From: Thalassobius vesicularis | GTDB taxonomy: Bacteria; Pseudomonadota; Alphaproteobacteria; Rhodobacterales; Rhodobacteraceae | Length of the DNA: 64,000 nucleotides | NCBI RefSeq assembly: GCF_004799325.1 | Contig: NZ_SSMD01000001.1 | Location: 558,001-622,000, forward strand | Reading direction: 5' to 3' | Part shown: positions 14,747 through 24,097 of the stretch, one piece after another | How the letters are laid out: the number at the start of each line of letters is the position of its first letter | Position numbering within the stretch: the first letter of the stretch is position 1 | Made by a program: the position numbers and the translations under genes | Notes under the pieces: generated by a model | The model's input: the letters and a program-made list of their open reading frames with translations, nothing else | Databases searched by the model: none | What the model was told of the DNA's origin: nothing

Positions 14747-16311
14747 TTCGAGGTCTCGCCGCGGGCGGTGGCAAAGAAGGCGCGGGCCACGGCCTGAGCC
14801 TCGGCCACCTGTTCGGGGGTCATCAGGTCGGTGATCGCGTCGCGCATCTTTCCGGCCTCGGAATGGCCACCGGCGGCGGCGATGTTCAGCCAGGAATGGG
14901 CCTGAACCACGTCCTGATCCAGCCCTGCGCCGGTGCTGTAGGCCATGCCAAGGCGGAACTGCGCCTCGGTATCGCCTTCCTCGGCGGCGGGTCGGAAGTA
15001 GGCGATCGCATCGGCGGGCTGGTCATGTTCGGCCAGCCAGATGCCATAGGCAGTGCGGGCCGGGCGCAGACCCTGATCCGCCTGCGCGTGGACCCAATCC
15101 AGCGCGGCCTGATCGCCCTGAGCGGCTGCCGCGATGGCCCACGGAACTGCCAGATGCGGGGGCGCCAGACCGTCCAGCAGACCAGCGCCAGCCATCTGGC
15201 CAAGGCGCAGCGCAGCGGCGGGGTCGCCCTGTTCCAGCGCCATCCGGTAAAGCGTGACGGCATTCTGTCGGTCAACGGGAACGCCCATGCCTTCGTCCAG
15301 CATGCGAGCCATTGCGGTGGTCGCTTCGGCCATCCCGGCATCAGAGGCCAGCTTGTAGAAATTCCACGACCGTTGCGGATCGGCGGGGATACCGAATGCG
15401 CCCGAGAAGGCGCGGCCAAGGTGATACTCGGCCACGGTGTCGCGGCGTTCGGCGCCTTTTTGAAGCCAGCGCAGCGCCTCGGTCGGGTTGGGCTGCACGC
15501 CATCCCCTTCGAGGTATTTGCGGCCCAGAACGCGATAGGCCACCGGGTAACCGTTCTCGGCGGCGCGGGTGAACCAGTTAAGCGCCTCGTTCCGGTTCTG
15601 CTGGGTCCCCTGGCCGTTATCCAAGGCAAGCGCCAGGTAGAACTGGGCCTCGGCATGGCCGCCCGAGGCTGCCTCGGTCAGCCAGTGCAGAGCCTGTTCG
15701 ACGTTTTCAGCCACGCCGTCGCCACGCGAGTAGGCGCGGCTGAGTTCGTACTTGGCTTCGAGGTAGTCATTCTCGGCGGCGGCAAGGAACCAGTTGAACG
15801 CGCTTTTGAAGTCGCGCTGCACGCCGCTGCCCGTGCGATAGAGCAGACCCAGGTAATACTGCGCCTCGGCGTTGCCACGGGCGGCGGCAGAGGCCAGCAA
15901 CTCGGCCGCTTTGGCCGGATCGCGGGCGGGGCTGGGGGTGTAGCCGGTCAGGTAGACCCGCGCCAGCAGGGTGGTCGCCTCAAGATGGTTTTGCGCGACG
16001 GATTTTTCCAGGAAACTGACGGCAAGCGGCACATCGACGGGCCCGCCGCGCCCTTCGAGCAGGACACGGCCATAGCGGTACTGCGCCAAGGCGGTGCCGT
16101 CACGCTCGGCCAGGGTTTTCAGGCCCTCGCGGACAAAAACATAGTCGCCCCGCGCCCAAGCCCGTTCGATCTGCGCCATTTCCGAGGGGGCGTCGTCGGT
16201 CTGCTCGGCCGGGGGCGTGGCGGTTTGCTGGGCAAACACGGCAGGCGCGGACAGGGCAAACGCCGCAACAAGCAGGGTCAGTCGGGGAAAAGTCATGTCG
16301 GGGTCTATCAT
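14743..16311 (-). CDS. Sel1-repeat (TPR-like) exported protein
   Basis: 522 residues; the true start may be the ATG at 16296, giving a clean signal peptide MTFPRLTLLVAAFALSAPAVFA. About ten Sel1 repeats follow (for example AQYYLGLLYRTGSGVQRD, AKYELSRAYSRGDGVAEN, AQFYLALALDNGQGTQQN). Likely a periplasmic scaffold. It overlaps the second Sel1 gene by 4 bp, and both are transcribed towards the fibre island. Confidence 0.8.
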   Translation of the reverse strand: MIDPDMTFPRLTLLVAAFALSAPAVFAQQTATPPAEQTDDAPSEMAQIERAWARGDYVFVREGLKTLAERDGTALAQYRYGRVLLEGRGGPVDVPLAVSFLEKSVAQNHLEATTLLARVYLTGYTPSPARDPAKAAELLASAAARGNAEAQYYLGLLYRTGSGVQRDFKSAFNWFLAAAENDYLEAKYELSRAYSRGDGVAENVEQALHWLTEAASGGHAEAQFYLALALDNGQGTQQNRNEALNWFTRAAENGYPVAYRVLGRKYLEGDGVQPNPTEALRWLQKGAERRDTVAEYHLGRAFSGAFGIPADPQRSWNFYKLASDAGMAEATTAMARMLDEGMGVPVDRQNAVTLYRMALEQGDPAAALRLGQMAGAGLLDGLAPPHLAVPWAIAAAAQGDQAALDWVHAQADQGLRPARTAYGIWLAEHDQPADAIAYFRPAAEEGDTEAQFRLGMAYSTGAGLDQDVVQAHSWLNIAAAGGHSEAGKMRDAITDLMTPEQVAEAQAVARAFFATARGETSK

Positions 16312-16378
16312 TGGGAACAGGTAAAGGCGTTGGCGGCAGACTAGGCGGACGGCCCCGCGATGGCAACGGTTTAGCCGT

Positions 16379-17152
16379 TCAGGGCCACCACGCCATCACC
16401 CTGAGAAACCACAGCACGGCGGCGGCACCGCACAGGGATGCGCCAAAAGGCAGCGCACGTTTGCCAAGGGGCGGCGCGTCGGATCGGGCGCGGCCGGTCA
16501 GGTGAAAGATCAGACCACCCGCCAGCCCGGACAGCGCGGCCAGCAAAACCAGCAGCGGCAGGTCCAAAGGCCCGGCAAAGGCGCCCAGCCCGGCCATCAG
16601 CTTGACGTCGCCAAGGCCCAACCCCTCGACCCCGCGCAGGCGGTGATAGGCGAAGCGCAGGGCCCAGAACGACCCAACACCGATCAGGGCGCCGATCAGC
16701 GCCGCCTCGGGACCGATGCCACCGGGCAGCAGCGACAACAGCATCGCGACGGCCAGCAGAATGCCGTTCAGCAGATCGGGCAGGCGAAAGCGCGTCAGAT
16801 CGGTCACGGCCAGCGTCAACAGCAGCCACAGGAACACCGCATCCAGCCAGGCCAGCACCGGATCGGAGTTGGCCAGCACCGACAGGATCGCGATGCCGGT
16901 CGCGGCGATCTCGGTATACAGCAGCCACGGCGGGATCGAGGCACCGCAGAACCGGCATTTGCCGCGGCGCATGACATAGGACCAGATCGGGATCAGATCG
17001 CGGAACGGCAGGTCGAAATGGCACGAACGGCAATGGGACCGGGCCAGGACCACGCTCTCTCCTCTGGGCAGGCGGTCGGCCAGAACGGCAAGGAACGACC
17101 CGACGAACGGGCCAAGCAGCACCAACAGCAGAGAAAACGGATCAACGATCAT
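16379..17152 (-). CDS. gspO: prepilin peptidase / N-methyltransferase (type II secretion)
   Basis: Inner-membrane aspartic protease of 257 residues that cleaves and N-methylates pseudopilin leaders. Features: N-terminal DPFSLLLVLLGPFVGSFLAVLADRLP, a zinc site of two CxxC pairs (CRSC and CRFC), and the two catalytic aspartates in AVTDLTRFRLPD and GLGDVKLMAGLG. Start chosen at 17152, where the family's N-terminal membrane segment begins; frames extending further upstream are antisense to gspG. It is divergent from the gspG-M operon whose products it would process. Confidence 0.88.
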   Translation of the reverse strand: MIVDPFSLLLVLLGPFVGSFLAVLADRLPRGESVVLARSHCRSCHFDLPFRDLIPIWSYVMRRGKCRFCGASIPPWLLYTEIAATGIAILSVLANSDPVLAWLDAVFLWLLLTLAVTDLTRFRLPDLLNGILLAVAMLLSLLPGGIGPEAALIGALIGVGSFWALRFAYHRLRGVEGLGLGDVKLMAGLGAFAGPLDLPLLVLLAALSGLAGGLIFHLTGRARSDAPPLGKRALPFGASLCGAAAVLWFLRVMAWWP

Positions 17153-17311
17153 GTGAAAACGGCTTTGCAACGATTGCGTGTAGTTTTGCCGGTTGGGCCG
17201 TGTTTGTCCATTGCCGTGAAGTTGCGCGCTGGCATAAGCAAGGCTGGACATGACCTTGGGCAGGCTAATACCCTGTCGTGGTTGACGAAGAACCAGAGGA
17301 CTCAGCCACCC

Positions 17312-17770
17312 ATGACGCGCGATCAGCATCGGCCCGCACAGCAAAATCGCGACGAGCGGGGCTTTTCCTTGCTGGAGTTGATGGTGGTGGTGGTCATCCT
17401 GTCGGTGCTGGCGCTGGTGATCGTGCCGCGCGTCATCGACCGCCCCGATCAGGCCCGCGCCGCGCGGGCGCAGGCCGATATTGCCGCCATCGTCAGCGCG
17501 GTGAACCTGTACCGGCTGGATAACTTCCGCTACCCCACGACCGAACAGGGGCTGGCCGCGTTGGTGGAAAAACCCGGCTCGGACCCGGTGCCGGCGAACT
17601 GGGCAGCGAACGGCTATATGGATCGGCTGCCGGTGGACCCGTGGGGTCAGACGTATCAGTACCTCGCGCCCGGCGTGCACGGGGATTTCGACGTCTTCAC
17701 CTATGGCGCGGACGGCGTGGCCGGGGGCAGCGGCGCGAATTCGGATATCGGATCATGGAGCATCCGCTGA
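17312..17770 (+). CDS. gspG: type II secretion major pseudopilin GspG
   Basis: 152 residues. The prepilin cleavage site is RG|FSLLELMVVVVILSVLALVIVP with Glu at +5. The C-terminal domain has TTEQGLAALVEKP and the calcium-site region DPWGQTYQYLAPG to DIGSWSI. It is the first gene of the plus-strand gsp operon and forms the body of the pseudopilus. The ATG at 17312 is preceded by AGAGGA at somewhat long spacing. It overlaps gspH by 16 bp. Confidence 0.92.
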   Translation: MTRDQHRPAQQNRDERGFSLLELMVVVVILSVLALVIVPRVIDRPDQARAARAQADIAAIVSAVNLYRLDNFRYPTTEQGLAALVEKPGSDPVPANWAANGYMDRLPVDPWGQTYQYLAPGVHGDFDVFTYGADGVAGGSGANSDIGSWSIR

Positions 17771-18192
17771 CCGGCACAACGCGGGGGTTTTCCCTGATCG
17801 AGCTGCTGGTGAGCGTCGCCATTCTGGCTGTGCTGGCGGTCGGCGCCACGCTGGCGCTGGGACGCCCACGGCCGGAACAGGCGGATGCGGCGCTGTTCCG
17901 GCAGACGTTTCTGGACCTGCGCGATCTGGCGATCACCGGGCAGGATATTCGCGGGATGCGCATCGGGCCGCAGGGCATGCGGCTGGCGCGGTTCAGCAAA
18001 GAGGGCTGGCAAGTCTCGGACAGCGAAATCCGGTGGAGCGGGCGTGTGACCCTGTCCGGCACCGGCTACGACGATGGTGCAGCCCCGCAAATCGTGTTGC
18101 TGCCCTCGGGGCAGAGCACGGGGTTCGCGGTGACTTTGGGCAAAATTCAGTGCCGCACCGATGGTTGGGGACCGCTGCAATGCGACGGGTAA
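17755..18192 (+). CDS. gspH: type II secretion minor pseudopilin GspH
   Basis: 145 residues beginning MEHPLTGTTRGFSLIELLVS, a prepilin leader cut before Phe with Glu at +5, followed by a hydrophobic helix and a GspH-type beta domain (FRQTFLDLRDLAITGQDI). Start at 17755 within the end of gspG, consistent with coupling. It overlaps gspI by 13 bp. Confidence 0.85.
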   Translation: MEHPLTGTTRGFSLIELLVSVAILAVLAVGATLALGRPRPEQADAALFRQTFLDLRDLAITGQDIRGMRIGPQGMRLARFSKEGWQVSDSEIRWSGRVTLSGTGYDDGAAPQIVLLPSGQSTGFAVTLGKIQCRTDGWGPLQCDG

Positions 18193-18548
18193 AGCGACCC
18201 CAGGCCGGGCTGACTCTGCTTGAGCTGGTGATCGCGATCATCATTCTGGCGATCGGCAGTCTGGCGGCGATCCGGGCCAGCGATCAGGCGCGGCTGGCGA
18301 TCGGCGGGGAAATGCCCCGGCTTTTGGCCTCGATCGCTGCGCATAACCGGGTGGAGGAGGTGCGCCTGCTGGGCGCGGCCTCGGGCAGCTTACCCGGGCA
18401 GGTCCAGATCGCGGGGCAGGATATCTCGCTGACGGTGACCCGCAAGGCCACCAGCGGGGGTCTGCAGAAGGTGACCGTGACGGCGCAAATCCCGGGCGGT
18501 CCGGGGGCGGTGCTGGGCACCTATATCGCCAACGAGGTGCCGCTATGA
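18180..18548 (+). CDS. gspI: type II secretion minor pseudopilin GspI
   Basis: 122 residues. The leader ends QAG|LTLLELVIAIIILAIGSLA, and the C-terminal segment NRVEEVRLLG matches GspI (N-x-x-x-x-x-R-L). It is one of the three tip pseudopilins with GspJ and GspK. It overlaps gspH by 13 bp and gspJ by 4 bp. Confidence 0.87.
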   Translation: MRRVKRPQAGLTLLELVIAIIILAIGSLAAIRASDQARLAIGGEMPRLLASIAAHNRVEEVRLLGAASGSLPGQVQIAGQDISLTVTRKATSGGLQKVTVTAQIPGGPGAVLGTYIANEVPL

Positions 18549-19201
18549 CCCGACGCACCCGAGGGCTGACCCTGATCGAGCTGGTCGCCGCGATGGCGAT
18601 CTTTGCGCTGGTCGCGGTCATGGGCGCGCAGGCTCTGTCCGGGATGATCCGGATGCGGGACGAGCTGGTTTCGCGCAGCACGCGCGCCGCTGATCTGGAG
18701 CGCGCGGTCAGCCTGTTGCGGGCCGATCTGGCGGCGGTGGTGCCGATGCAATTCTATCCGCCGGGGGTCGCGGCGCCGCAACTGGCGGTGCAGCAGACGG
18801 GCAACGGGTTCGCGATCTCGGTCGTCGGGCAACCCGGGCTGGACCTGACGGAAGCAAGGCCGATGCAACGGGTGGAATACCGCCTGTCGCGCGACGGACG
18901 GCTGACGCGGCAGGTCTGGCCCACGCTGTATCCGGCGCGGGCCGGGATGCAGTCGCCGGAACAGCTCGTGCTGGACGAGGTGTCAGCGGTGAAATTGCGC
19001 AGCTTCTGGCCTCTGGTTGGATGGCAGGACGGGGTGAGGCCGCCCTCCAGCGTCGTGGCTGTTCAGCCTGAGGCTACGGCGGACAGCGACCGGGCCACCG
19101 GCGCGCCCGAGGTCTATTCCAGCCTGTTACCCGACGCCGTCGAGGTCGCGCTGGAGGTCGAAACCCTGGGCCGCATCCCCATTCTGGAGACGCTGAGATG
19201 A
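18545..19201 (+). CDS. gspJ: type II secretion minor pseudopilin GspJ
   Basis: 218 residues. The cleavage site is TRG|LTLIELVAAMAIFALVAVMG, followed by LERAVSLLRADLAAVVP, the standard GspJ helix. It is a tip-complex pseudopilin in the periplasm. The start overlaps the gspI stop (ATGA). Confidence 0.88.
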   Translation: MTRRTRGLTLIELVAAMAIFALVAVMGAQALSGMIRMRDELVSRSTRAADLERAVSLLRADLAAVVPMQFYPPGVAAPQLAVQQTGNGFAISVVGQPGLDLTEARPMQRVEYRLSRDGRLTRQVWPTLYPARAGMQSPEQLVLDEVSAVKLRSFWPLVGWQDGVRPPSSVVAVQPEATADSDRATGAPEVYSSLLPDAVEVALEVETLGRIPILETLR

Positions 19202-20115
19202 GGCAGCGCGGGTTCGTTCTGGTCAATGCGCTGGTTCTGGTGGCCGTTCTGGCCGCGATTGCGGTGCTGCTGCTGTCCCGCTCGGATGCGGGGCGGACGC
19301 GATTGGCGGCTTCGTTGGGTGCCTCGCAGCTGGAGCTGAACCTGAGCGCCGCCGAGGCGCTGGCCGTGACCCTGCTGAACCGCGAAGGCGACGGGCGGCC
19401 GGATCACCTTGGGCGCGGCTGGGCGCGGGGGCTGGAGGATGCTGATCTTGATCCGGGCCGCGTTTCGCTGGTGATCGAGGACCTGCAGGGGCGGTTCAAC
19501 GTCAACTGGCTGAGCAGCGGCCAGAACGTCGCCGCCTCGGAGGCGTTCGCGCGGTTGCTGGCGGGGCTGGGCGTTTCGCAAAACGATCAAGCCCGCATCC
19601 GCAGCTTCGTGCAGCCGGGCGGGCCGTCGGACAAATCGGCATTCCTGGCGCTGGACCCGCCTCAGGATCCGGTGGGCGGCGCTGTGATGATGATTGACCA
19701 GATCATGGACCTGCCGCTGAGCGACCGGACCCGCGCGCGCCTTGGGCAGCTGCTGACGGCCCTGCCCGGCGAAAGCGTGCTGAACCCGAACACTGCCGCA
19801 AAGCCGGTGCTGGCAGCATTCCTGCCTGAACTGACCGCCGCCCAGATCGACGCGTTGATCGCGCAGCGGCGGAAAGAGCCGTTTCGCTCGGTCGGCGATT
19901 TTCTGGCCTTTGTGGGCCTGGCGACGCCTGACGACGGCACCCCCGCGCCGCCCCAACAGCTGGGCGCGGATATGCTGGGCGTGACCTCGGACTGGTTCGC
20001 GCTGACGGTGAACGCGCAGCTAGAGGAGAGGACAGCCACCCGGCGCGCGCTGTTGAATCGGCAGGGAAATCCGGCGCAGACGCGGGTTGTCTGGCGGATC
20101 ACCACCCGGCCCTGA
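19198..20115 (+). CDS. gspK: type II secretion minor pseudopilin GspK
   Basis: 305 residues. It begins MRQRGFVLVNALVLVAVLAAIAVLLL; residue +5 is Asn instead of Glu, as is usual for GspK at the pilus tip. It has the large GspK insertion domain with LQGRFNVNWL and two helix-hairpin-helix-like segments (GESVLNPNTAAKPVLAAF and PFRSVGDFLAF). It overlaps gspJ by 4 bp. Confidence 0.9.
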   Translation: MRQRGFVLVNALVLVAVLAAIAVLLLSRSDAGRTRLAASLGASQLELNLSAAEALAVTLLNREGDGRPDHLGRGWARGLEDADLDPGRVSLVIEDLQGRFNVNWLSSGQNVAASEAFARLLAGLGVSQNDQARIRSFVQPGGPSDKSAFLALDPPQDPVGGAVMMIDQIMDLPLSDRTRARLGQLLTALPGESVLNPNTAAKPVLAAFLPELTAAQIDALIAQRRKEPFRSVGDFLAFVGLATPDDGTPAPPQQLGADMLGVTSDWFALTVNAQLEERTATRRALLNRQGNPAQTRVVWRITTRP

Positions 20116-20175
20116 ACCATTGCACATTTCCCCCGCACCCGGCATCCTGCGCGCAGATCACCCAAAGGAACAGAC

Positions 20176-21327
20176 GTGACATCACCCGCCGAAACCGCTG
20201 CCGTGTTCGTCCGGCTGGATCAATCCGCGCCCGGACCGGGGCAGATTGCGCTGGTCTCGGGCGGGGATGTGCCGCTGTTCCGGCTGGATTTGCCCAAGGG
20301 GCTGCGGGGTCAGGCGCGCGAACAGGTGGCGCGCCGGCAGTTGAGCGACCGGTTTGGCCTGACGCCCGAGCAGGTCCAGATGCGGCCCTTTGCGCCCGGC
20401 GGACTGGGCGAGGGGTGGAACCGCGTGCTGGTGGCGCCCCCGTCCCTGCTGGCGGATTGGCGGGGTCTGGAGTGTCGGGCCGTGTTGCCGGACTACCTGT
20501 CGCTGCCCTGTGCCGAGGGGGTTTGGACGGTTGCCCCGCAGGGCGAGATGATGCTGGCCAGACTGGGGCCCGACGACGGGTTCTCGGCGACGCTGGCGCT
20601 GACACTGCCGATGCTGGAGCGTGCGCTGACCGAGCAGGGCCGTCCGGGTGCGCTATACCTGCCCGAGCCGATCCCGGCGTTGGAGGACTGGGCCAACAGC
20701 CAGAGCATCCCCGTTGCGCATAATGAGTCCGAGCTGACCGCGCAGGCACTGCCGATGCCTCAGATCCTGGCCCATGACGAGTTGTCCAGCGACCTGCGGC
20801 AAGACCCGATGGCCGCGCGCACCAGGCTGACGGCCAATGTGCTGCCGTGGCGCTGGCCGTTGCTGGCGGGTGCCTTGGCGGCCGCGCTGTTCGCCGCGTC
20901 GCAGATCGTTGCGATCCAGCGGCTGGGGGCCGAGACAGACAGCATCGCCGCGCAGACCCACGCGCTGGTGCAGCAGCATTTCGTGCCGTCCGGGCCGGTG
21001 CTGGACGTACGGGTGCAGGTCGCGCGGGCGCTGTCGCAATTGCGCGCGGCAACCAGCGGGCAGTCAAAACAGGTGGACCCGGTGCAAATGGGATGGCAGG
21101 TGGCCGAGGTTGTCGCCTCGCTAAGCGCCGTGCCGGACAGCCTGATCTGGCGTGACGGCGACGGCATCCAGCTGGTGCTGCGCCTGCCCGATTTCGCCGC
21201 GACGGACCGGCTGACCACTGCGTTTTCGTCCGCCGGCCTGAAAGCCGAGCTGGTGGAATCGCGCGCCTCGACCGATGCGCAGGGTGTGCGCGCCGAATTC
21301 CGTATCCAACCCGGAGGGAGCCAATGA
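20176..21327 (+). CDS. gspL: type II secretion inner-membrane platform protein GspL
   Basis: 383 residues with GTG start preceded by AAAGGA. A cytoplasmic actin-like half (residues 1-220, with LPDYLSLPCAEGVW) is followed by one membrane helix (PLLAGALAAALFAASQIVAI) and a small periplasmic ferredoxin-like domain. It links the GspE ATPase to the platform. It lies 60 bp after gspK and overlaps gspM by 4 bp. Confidence 0.85.
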   Translation: MTSPAETAAVFVRLDQSAPGPGQIALVSGGDVPLFRLDLPKGLRGQAREQVARRQLSDRFGLTPEQVQMRPFAPGGLGEGWNRVLVAPPSLLADWRGLECRAVLPDYLSLPCAEGVWTVAPQGEMMLARLGPDDGFSATLALTLPMLERALTEQGRPGALYLPEPIPALEDWANSQSIPVAHNESELTAQALPMPQILAHDELSSDLRQDPMAARTRLTANVLPWRWPLLAGALAAALFAASQIVAIQRLGAETDSIAAQTHALVQQHFVPSGPVLDVRVQVARALSQLRAATSGQSKQVDPVQMGWQVAEVVASLSAVPDSLIWRDGDGIQLVLRLPDFAATDRLTTAFSSAGLKAELVESRASTDAQGVRAEFRIQPGGSQ

Positions 21328-21815
21328 GCGCCCGGCTGATCGACCTTCTGCTGCCCCTCAGCGCGCGAGAGCGGCTGTTGCTGGGCCTTGCCGTGCTGGT
21401 GATCCTGCCGCTGGCCGTGGTGTTCGGCGTTCTGCTGCCGTTGATGCAGGCCCGTCAGGAGGCCGTCGCCGCACAATCCGACGCCGTGGCGCTGAATGTC
21501 TGGGTTCAGGACCGCATCGCCGAAAAGACGGTGCTGGAGCGGTTGCCGGTGCAGACCATCGGCGCGCCCGTCGGCTCGACCGCGATCGAACAGGGGCTGA
21601 TCGACGCCCGTTTGCGGCAGGATGTCAGCGCGCTGGGGGCCCAAAGCGGCGGCGTGATCGAGCTGCGCTTTGACCGGGTGGATTTCGTGCGGCTGGCCAA
21701 TTGGCTGTCGGTGCAGCATCCCGGCTGGGGCTACACGATCGACAGCTACCGGTTCGAAGCGATCGACGAACCCGGTAAGGTCGCCGCAAGCATCCTGTTG
21801 TCGCCGCGCAGCTAG
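21324..21815 (+). CDS. gspM: type II secretion protein GspM
   Basis: 163 residues. A short cytoplasmic tail (LLPLSARERLLLGLAVLVIL) and a membrane helix are followed by a periplasmic domain containing RFDRVDFVRLANWLSVQ, typical of GspM. It partners GspL and ends the plus-strand operon, converging with the lipoprotein gene 1 bp away. Confidence 0.83.
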   Translation: MSARLIDLLLPLSARERLLLGLAVLVILPLAVVFGVLLPLMQARQEAVAAQSDAVALNVWVQDRIAEKTVLERLPVQTIGAPVGSTAIEQGLIDARLRQDVSALGAQSGGVIELRFDRVDFVRLANWLSVQHPGWGYTIDSYRFEAIDEPGKVAASILLSPRS

Positions 21816-21816
21816 G

Positions 21817-22329
21817 TCAGAGCCGTTTCAGCTGCGCATCAATCGCGGCCTTGCGGGCGGACATCGCGTTCAGGGGGTCCAGCTCGGGGTAGGATTTCAC
21901 GACCTCTGCCATCGCGCTGCGGGCGGATTTCAGAAGCGGTTTGGCGGCATCGGTTTCACCCTTTTCAAGATAGAGCAGCGCCAGTTCATGCTGCGCCGTT
22001 GCGAAAACGGTCAGCGCAGCACCGCGCGCGTCCCCCTTTTGGGTTTGCGCAACCTCTCCGGCAAGGCGGGCGGCCGAGGCGTAGTTGCCAAGGCGCAGCT
22101 CGGAGTGAGCGTATTCCAATTGCAGACGCGGACGCAGCGGGCCGGCCTGATCCAGCAGCTTGCCGTAGGCGCGGCTGGCTTTTTGGTAGTCGCCTTTCTC
22201 GAGCGCGTCGCGGGCGTTGGAATAACGGGCCTGAAAGCTGTTCGCCCCGGCAAAGTCCTCTCCGCAGCTGACCAGAAGGGTGAGCGAGATCACCGCCACG
22301 GCGGTTCTGGAAAAGAGGGTTGCCTGCAT
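21817..22329 (-). CDS. TPR-containing lipoprotein within the gsp cluster
   Basis: 170 residues. The signal peptide ends LTLLVSCG, a lipobox with Cys22 as the lipid anchor. The rest is helical with a TPR-like stretch (ARDALEKGDYQKASRAYGKLLDQ and LGNYASAARLAGEVAQ). It lies convergent to gspM and divergent from gspC, in the position where other systems carry a pilotin or GspN/S. A pilotin-like role is inference only. Confidence 0.6.
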   Translation of the reverse strand: MQATLFSRTAVAVISLTLLVSCGEDFAGANSFQARYSNARDALEKGDYQKASRAYGKLLDQAGPLRPRLQLEYAHSELRLGNYASAARLAGEVAQTQKGDARGAALTVFATAQHELALLYLEKGETDAAKPLLKSARSAMAEVVKSYPELDPLNAMSARKAAIDAQLKRL

Positions 22330-22418
22330 CGTGCGCTCGTATCATTTTGTTTATTCAAGGGTAACACAGGCAGCCGAACGCGTCCACGACGCAACCGGAA
22401 TGCCAAAATGGGGATGCG

Positions 22419-22889
22419 ATGCGCCTGCTTTCTGCGACAGTGACGGTGGCGATGCTGGTCGGCGCGGCCTTGTCCGGGTTTGCCCTGTGGACGGAACTGT
22501 CCGCCCAACCCGTGACCAACACCCCAGCCCCCAAAGCCGTCGGAGCAGAGGCGCAACCGCCCCGGCAAGCCACGTCGCGGCTGTGGCCCGCGCTGTTCGG
22601 CGAACCACAGCCCCCTGCCCCGCAACCGCCCGCACCCCAGCCCGTTGAACCGGCGCGGAATGCCCCGCCGAAACCGCCGCTGTCCAGCCTTGGCTACAGC
22701 CTGAGCGGCGTGGTCACCACGGACACCGGCACCTGGGCGCTGCTGAGCCATCCGGCGGGCGGCAAGTTGGTCAAGGTCGGGGACGCGTTGGAACGGGGCG
22801 TCGAGGTCGTGCGGATCGACGCCGAGGGGCTGTGGCTGTCGCGCGATGGCGATGCGCCCGAGTTGCTGGCCTTCGCCGAGGCGAATTAA
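22419..22889 (+). CDS. gspC: type II secretion GspC-like protein (HR domain only)
   Basis: 156 residues. One N-terminal membrane helix (LLSATVTVAMLVGAALSGFALW), a Pro-rich linker and a small beta domain (LGYSLSGVVTTDTGTWALL, then KVGDALERGVEVVRIDAEGLWLS) matching the homology-region domain of GspC that contacts the secretin. The C-terminal PDZ or coiled-coil domain of classical GspC is absent. The gene stands alone on the plus strand between two minus-strand units. Confidence 0.72.
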   Translation: MRLLSATVTVAMLVGAALSGFALWTELSAQPVTNTPAPKAVGAEAQPPRQATSRLWPALFGEPQPPAPQPPAPQPVEPARNAPPKPPLSSLGYSLSGVVTTDTGTWALLSHPAGGKLVKVGDALERGVEVVRIDAEGLWLSRDGDAPELLAFAEAN

Positions 22890-24097
22890 CCGGCGACCAC
22901 CGTTTGCAGGTCAAAGATCGGCAGCAAGACCGCCAGCACGATCACCAGAACCATCCCACCGACCAGCATCATCAACAGCGGCTCCAGCAGGGTCGCGATG
23001 CGTTTGCGTTCGGTGGACAGGCGGTGCTCGACCAGTGTCGCCGCACGCTCGGTCATCTGGGCCAGCCGGACCGAGGTTTCCCCGGCCAGGATCAGCTGCC
23101 GCGCGACGGGGGGCAGAAAGCTGAGCCGTTCCAGCGCGCGAGAGAGGGAATCGCCGTGGCGGACGGCTGTGGCAACGGCGGCCCCTTCGTCCCGAAACTG
23201 GCGGATGGTCAGCACCTCGACCGCGTTGTCCACGGCGCTGAGGACAGCGTGGCGGCTGCCCAGGACCAGCGCAAGGGTGCGCATGTATTGCACAGACGCG
23301 GCCAGCTTGGTCAGGCGGCCAAAGACCGGCAGGCGCAGGATCATCCGGTCGCGCGCATCGCGCAGCGCCGGGACGCGGGGGGTGATCAGGGCAAGCAGGA
23401 TCAGCGCGGCGATGCCCGACAAGATGACGATCCAGTTTGCGCGGATCCAGTCAGAGGTGCCCATGACCACCTGCGTCAGTTGCGGCAGGGGGCGGTCGGC
23501 CATCTGGAACAGGGACACGATCTGGGGGGCGACGTTGACCATCAGGATGCCGCAGACCAGCAAAGATACGGCGGCGACGAAGCCCGGATAGATCAGCGCG
23601 GTCGAGATTTGCGCCTTGTCGGTGCCCAGCTGTTCCTGATGGTCGGCCAGTTCAGACACGACCATCGCCGTTTCGCCAGCGGCCTCACCCGCACGGATGG
23701 CGGCCAGGTAGTAGGGTGGAAATCCAGCCGCAGTTTGTTCCAAAGCTTCGGAAAGCGAGGCCCCCTCCATCACTGCGGCGCGGGCTTGGGCGGCGACGGC
23801 GTCCAAGGCTGGGTGGCCACCGGTCCGAACGGCCTCTAGCGCGGCTTCGACGGGCAGGTCGGCAGCCAGCATCACGGCCATCTGACGCGTGAACACGGCC
23901 TGCAAGTCGGCGCTGAGGCGCACACGTTTCAGGAAACGCACGCCCTTGGTCGCGCGTTCGCGGGCCGGGGAAATCTCGGATACGAACAGGTCTTGGCGCG
24001 TCAATTGCGCGGCAGCGTCGGTTTCGGTTTCGGCGACCACCGTGCCGGTACGGCGGCGCCCGTCTTGGGTGAAGGCGATGTAGGCGAATGCCCTCAT
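22886..24097 (-). CDS. gspF: type II secretion inner-membrane protein GspF
   Basis: 403 residues with two GspF repeats: VFTRQMAVMLAADLPVEAALEAV and MRTLALVLGSRHAVLSAVDNAVE. The segments SEALEQTAAGFPPYYLAAIRAGEAAG and SRALERLSFLPPVARQLILAGE are diagnostic. Three membrane helices, the last at the C-terminus. Its start overlaps the gspE stop (ATGA), so it is the last gene of a gspD-E-F operon. Confidence 0.92.
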   Translation of the reverse strand: MRAFAYIAFTQDGRRRTGTVVAETETDAAAQLTRQDLFVSEISPARERATKGVRFLKRVRLSADLQAVFTRQMAVMLAADLPVEAALEAVRTGGHPALDAVAAQARAAVMEGASLSEALEQTAAGFPPYYLAAIRAGEAAGETAMVVSELADHQEQLGTDKAQISTALIYPGFVAAVSLLVCGILMVNVAPQIVSLFQMADRPLPQLTQVVMGTSDWIRANWIVILSGIAALILLALITPRVPALRDARDRMILRLPVFGRLTKLAASVQYMRTLALVLGSRHAVLSAVDNAVEVLTIRQFRDEGAAVATAVRHGDSLSRALERLSFLPPVARQLILAGETSVRLAQMTERAATLVEHRLSTERKRIATLLEPLLMMLVGGMVLVIVLAVLLPIFDLQTVVAG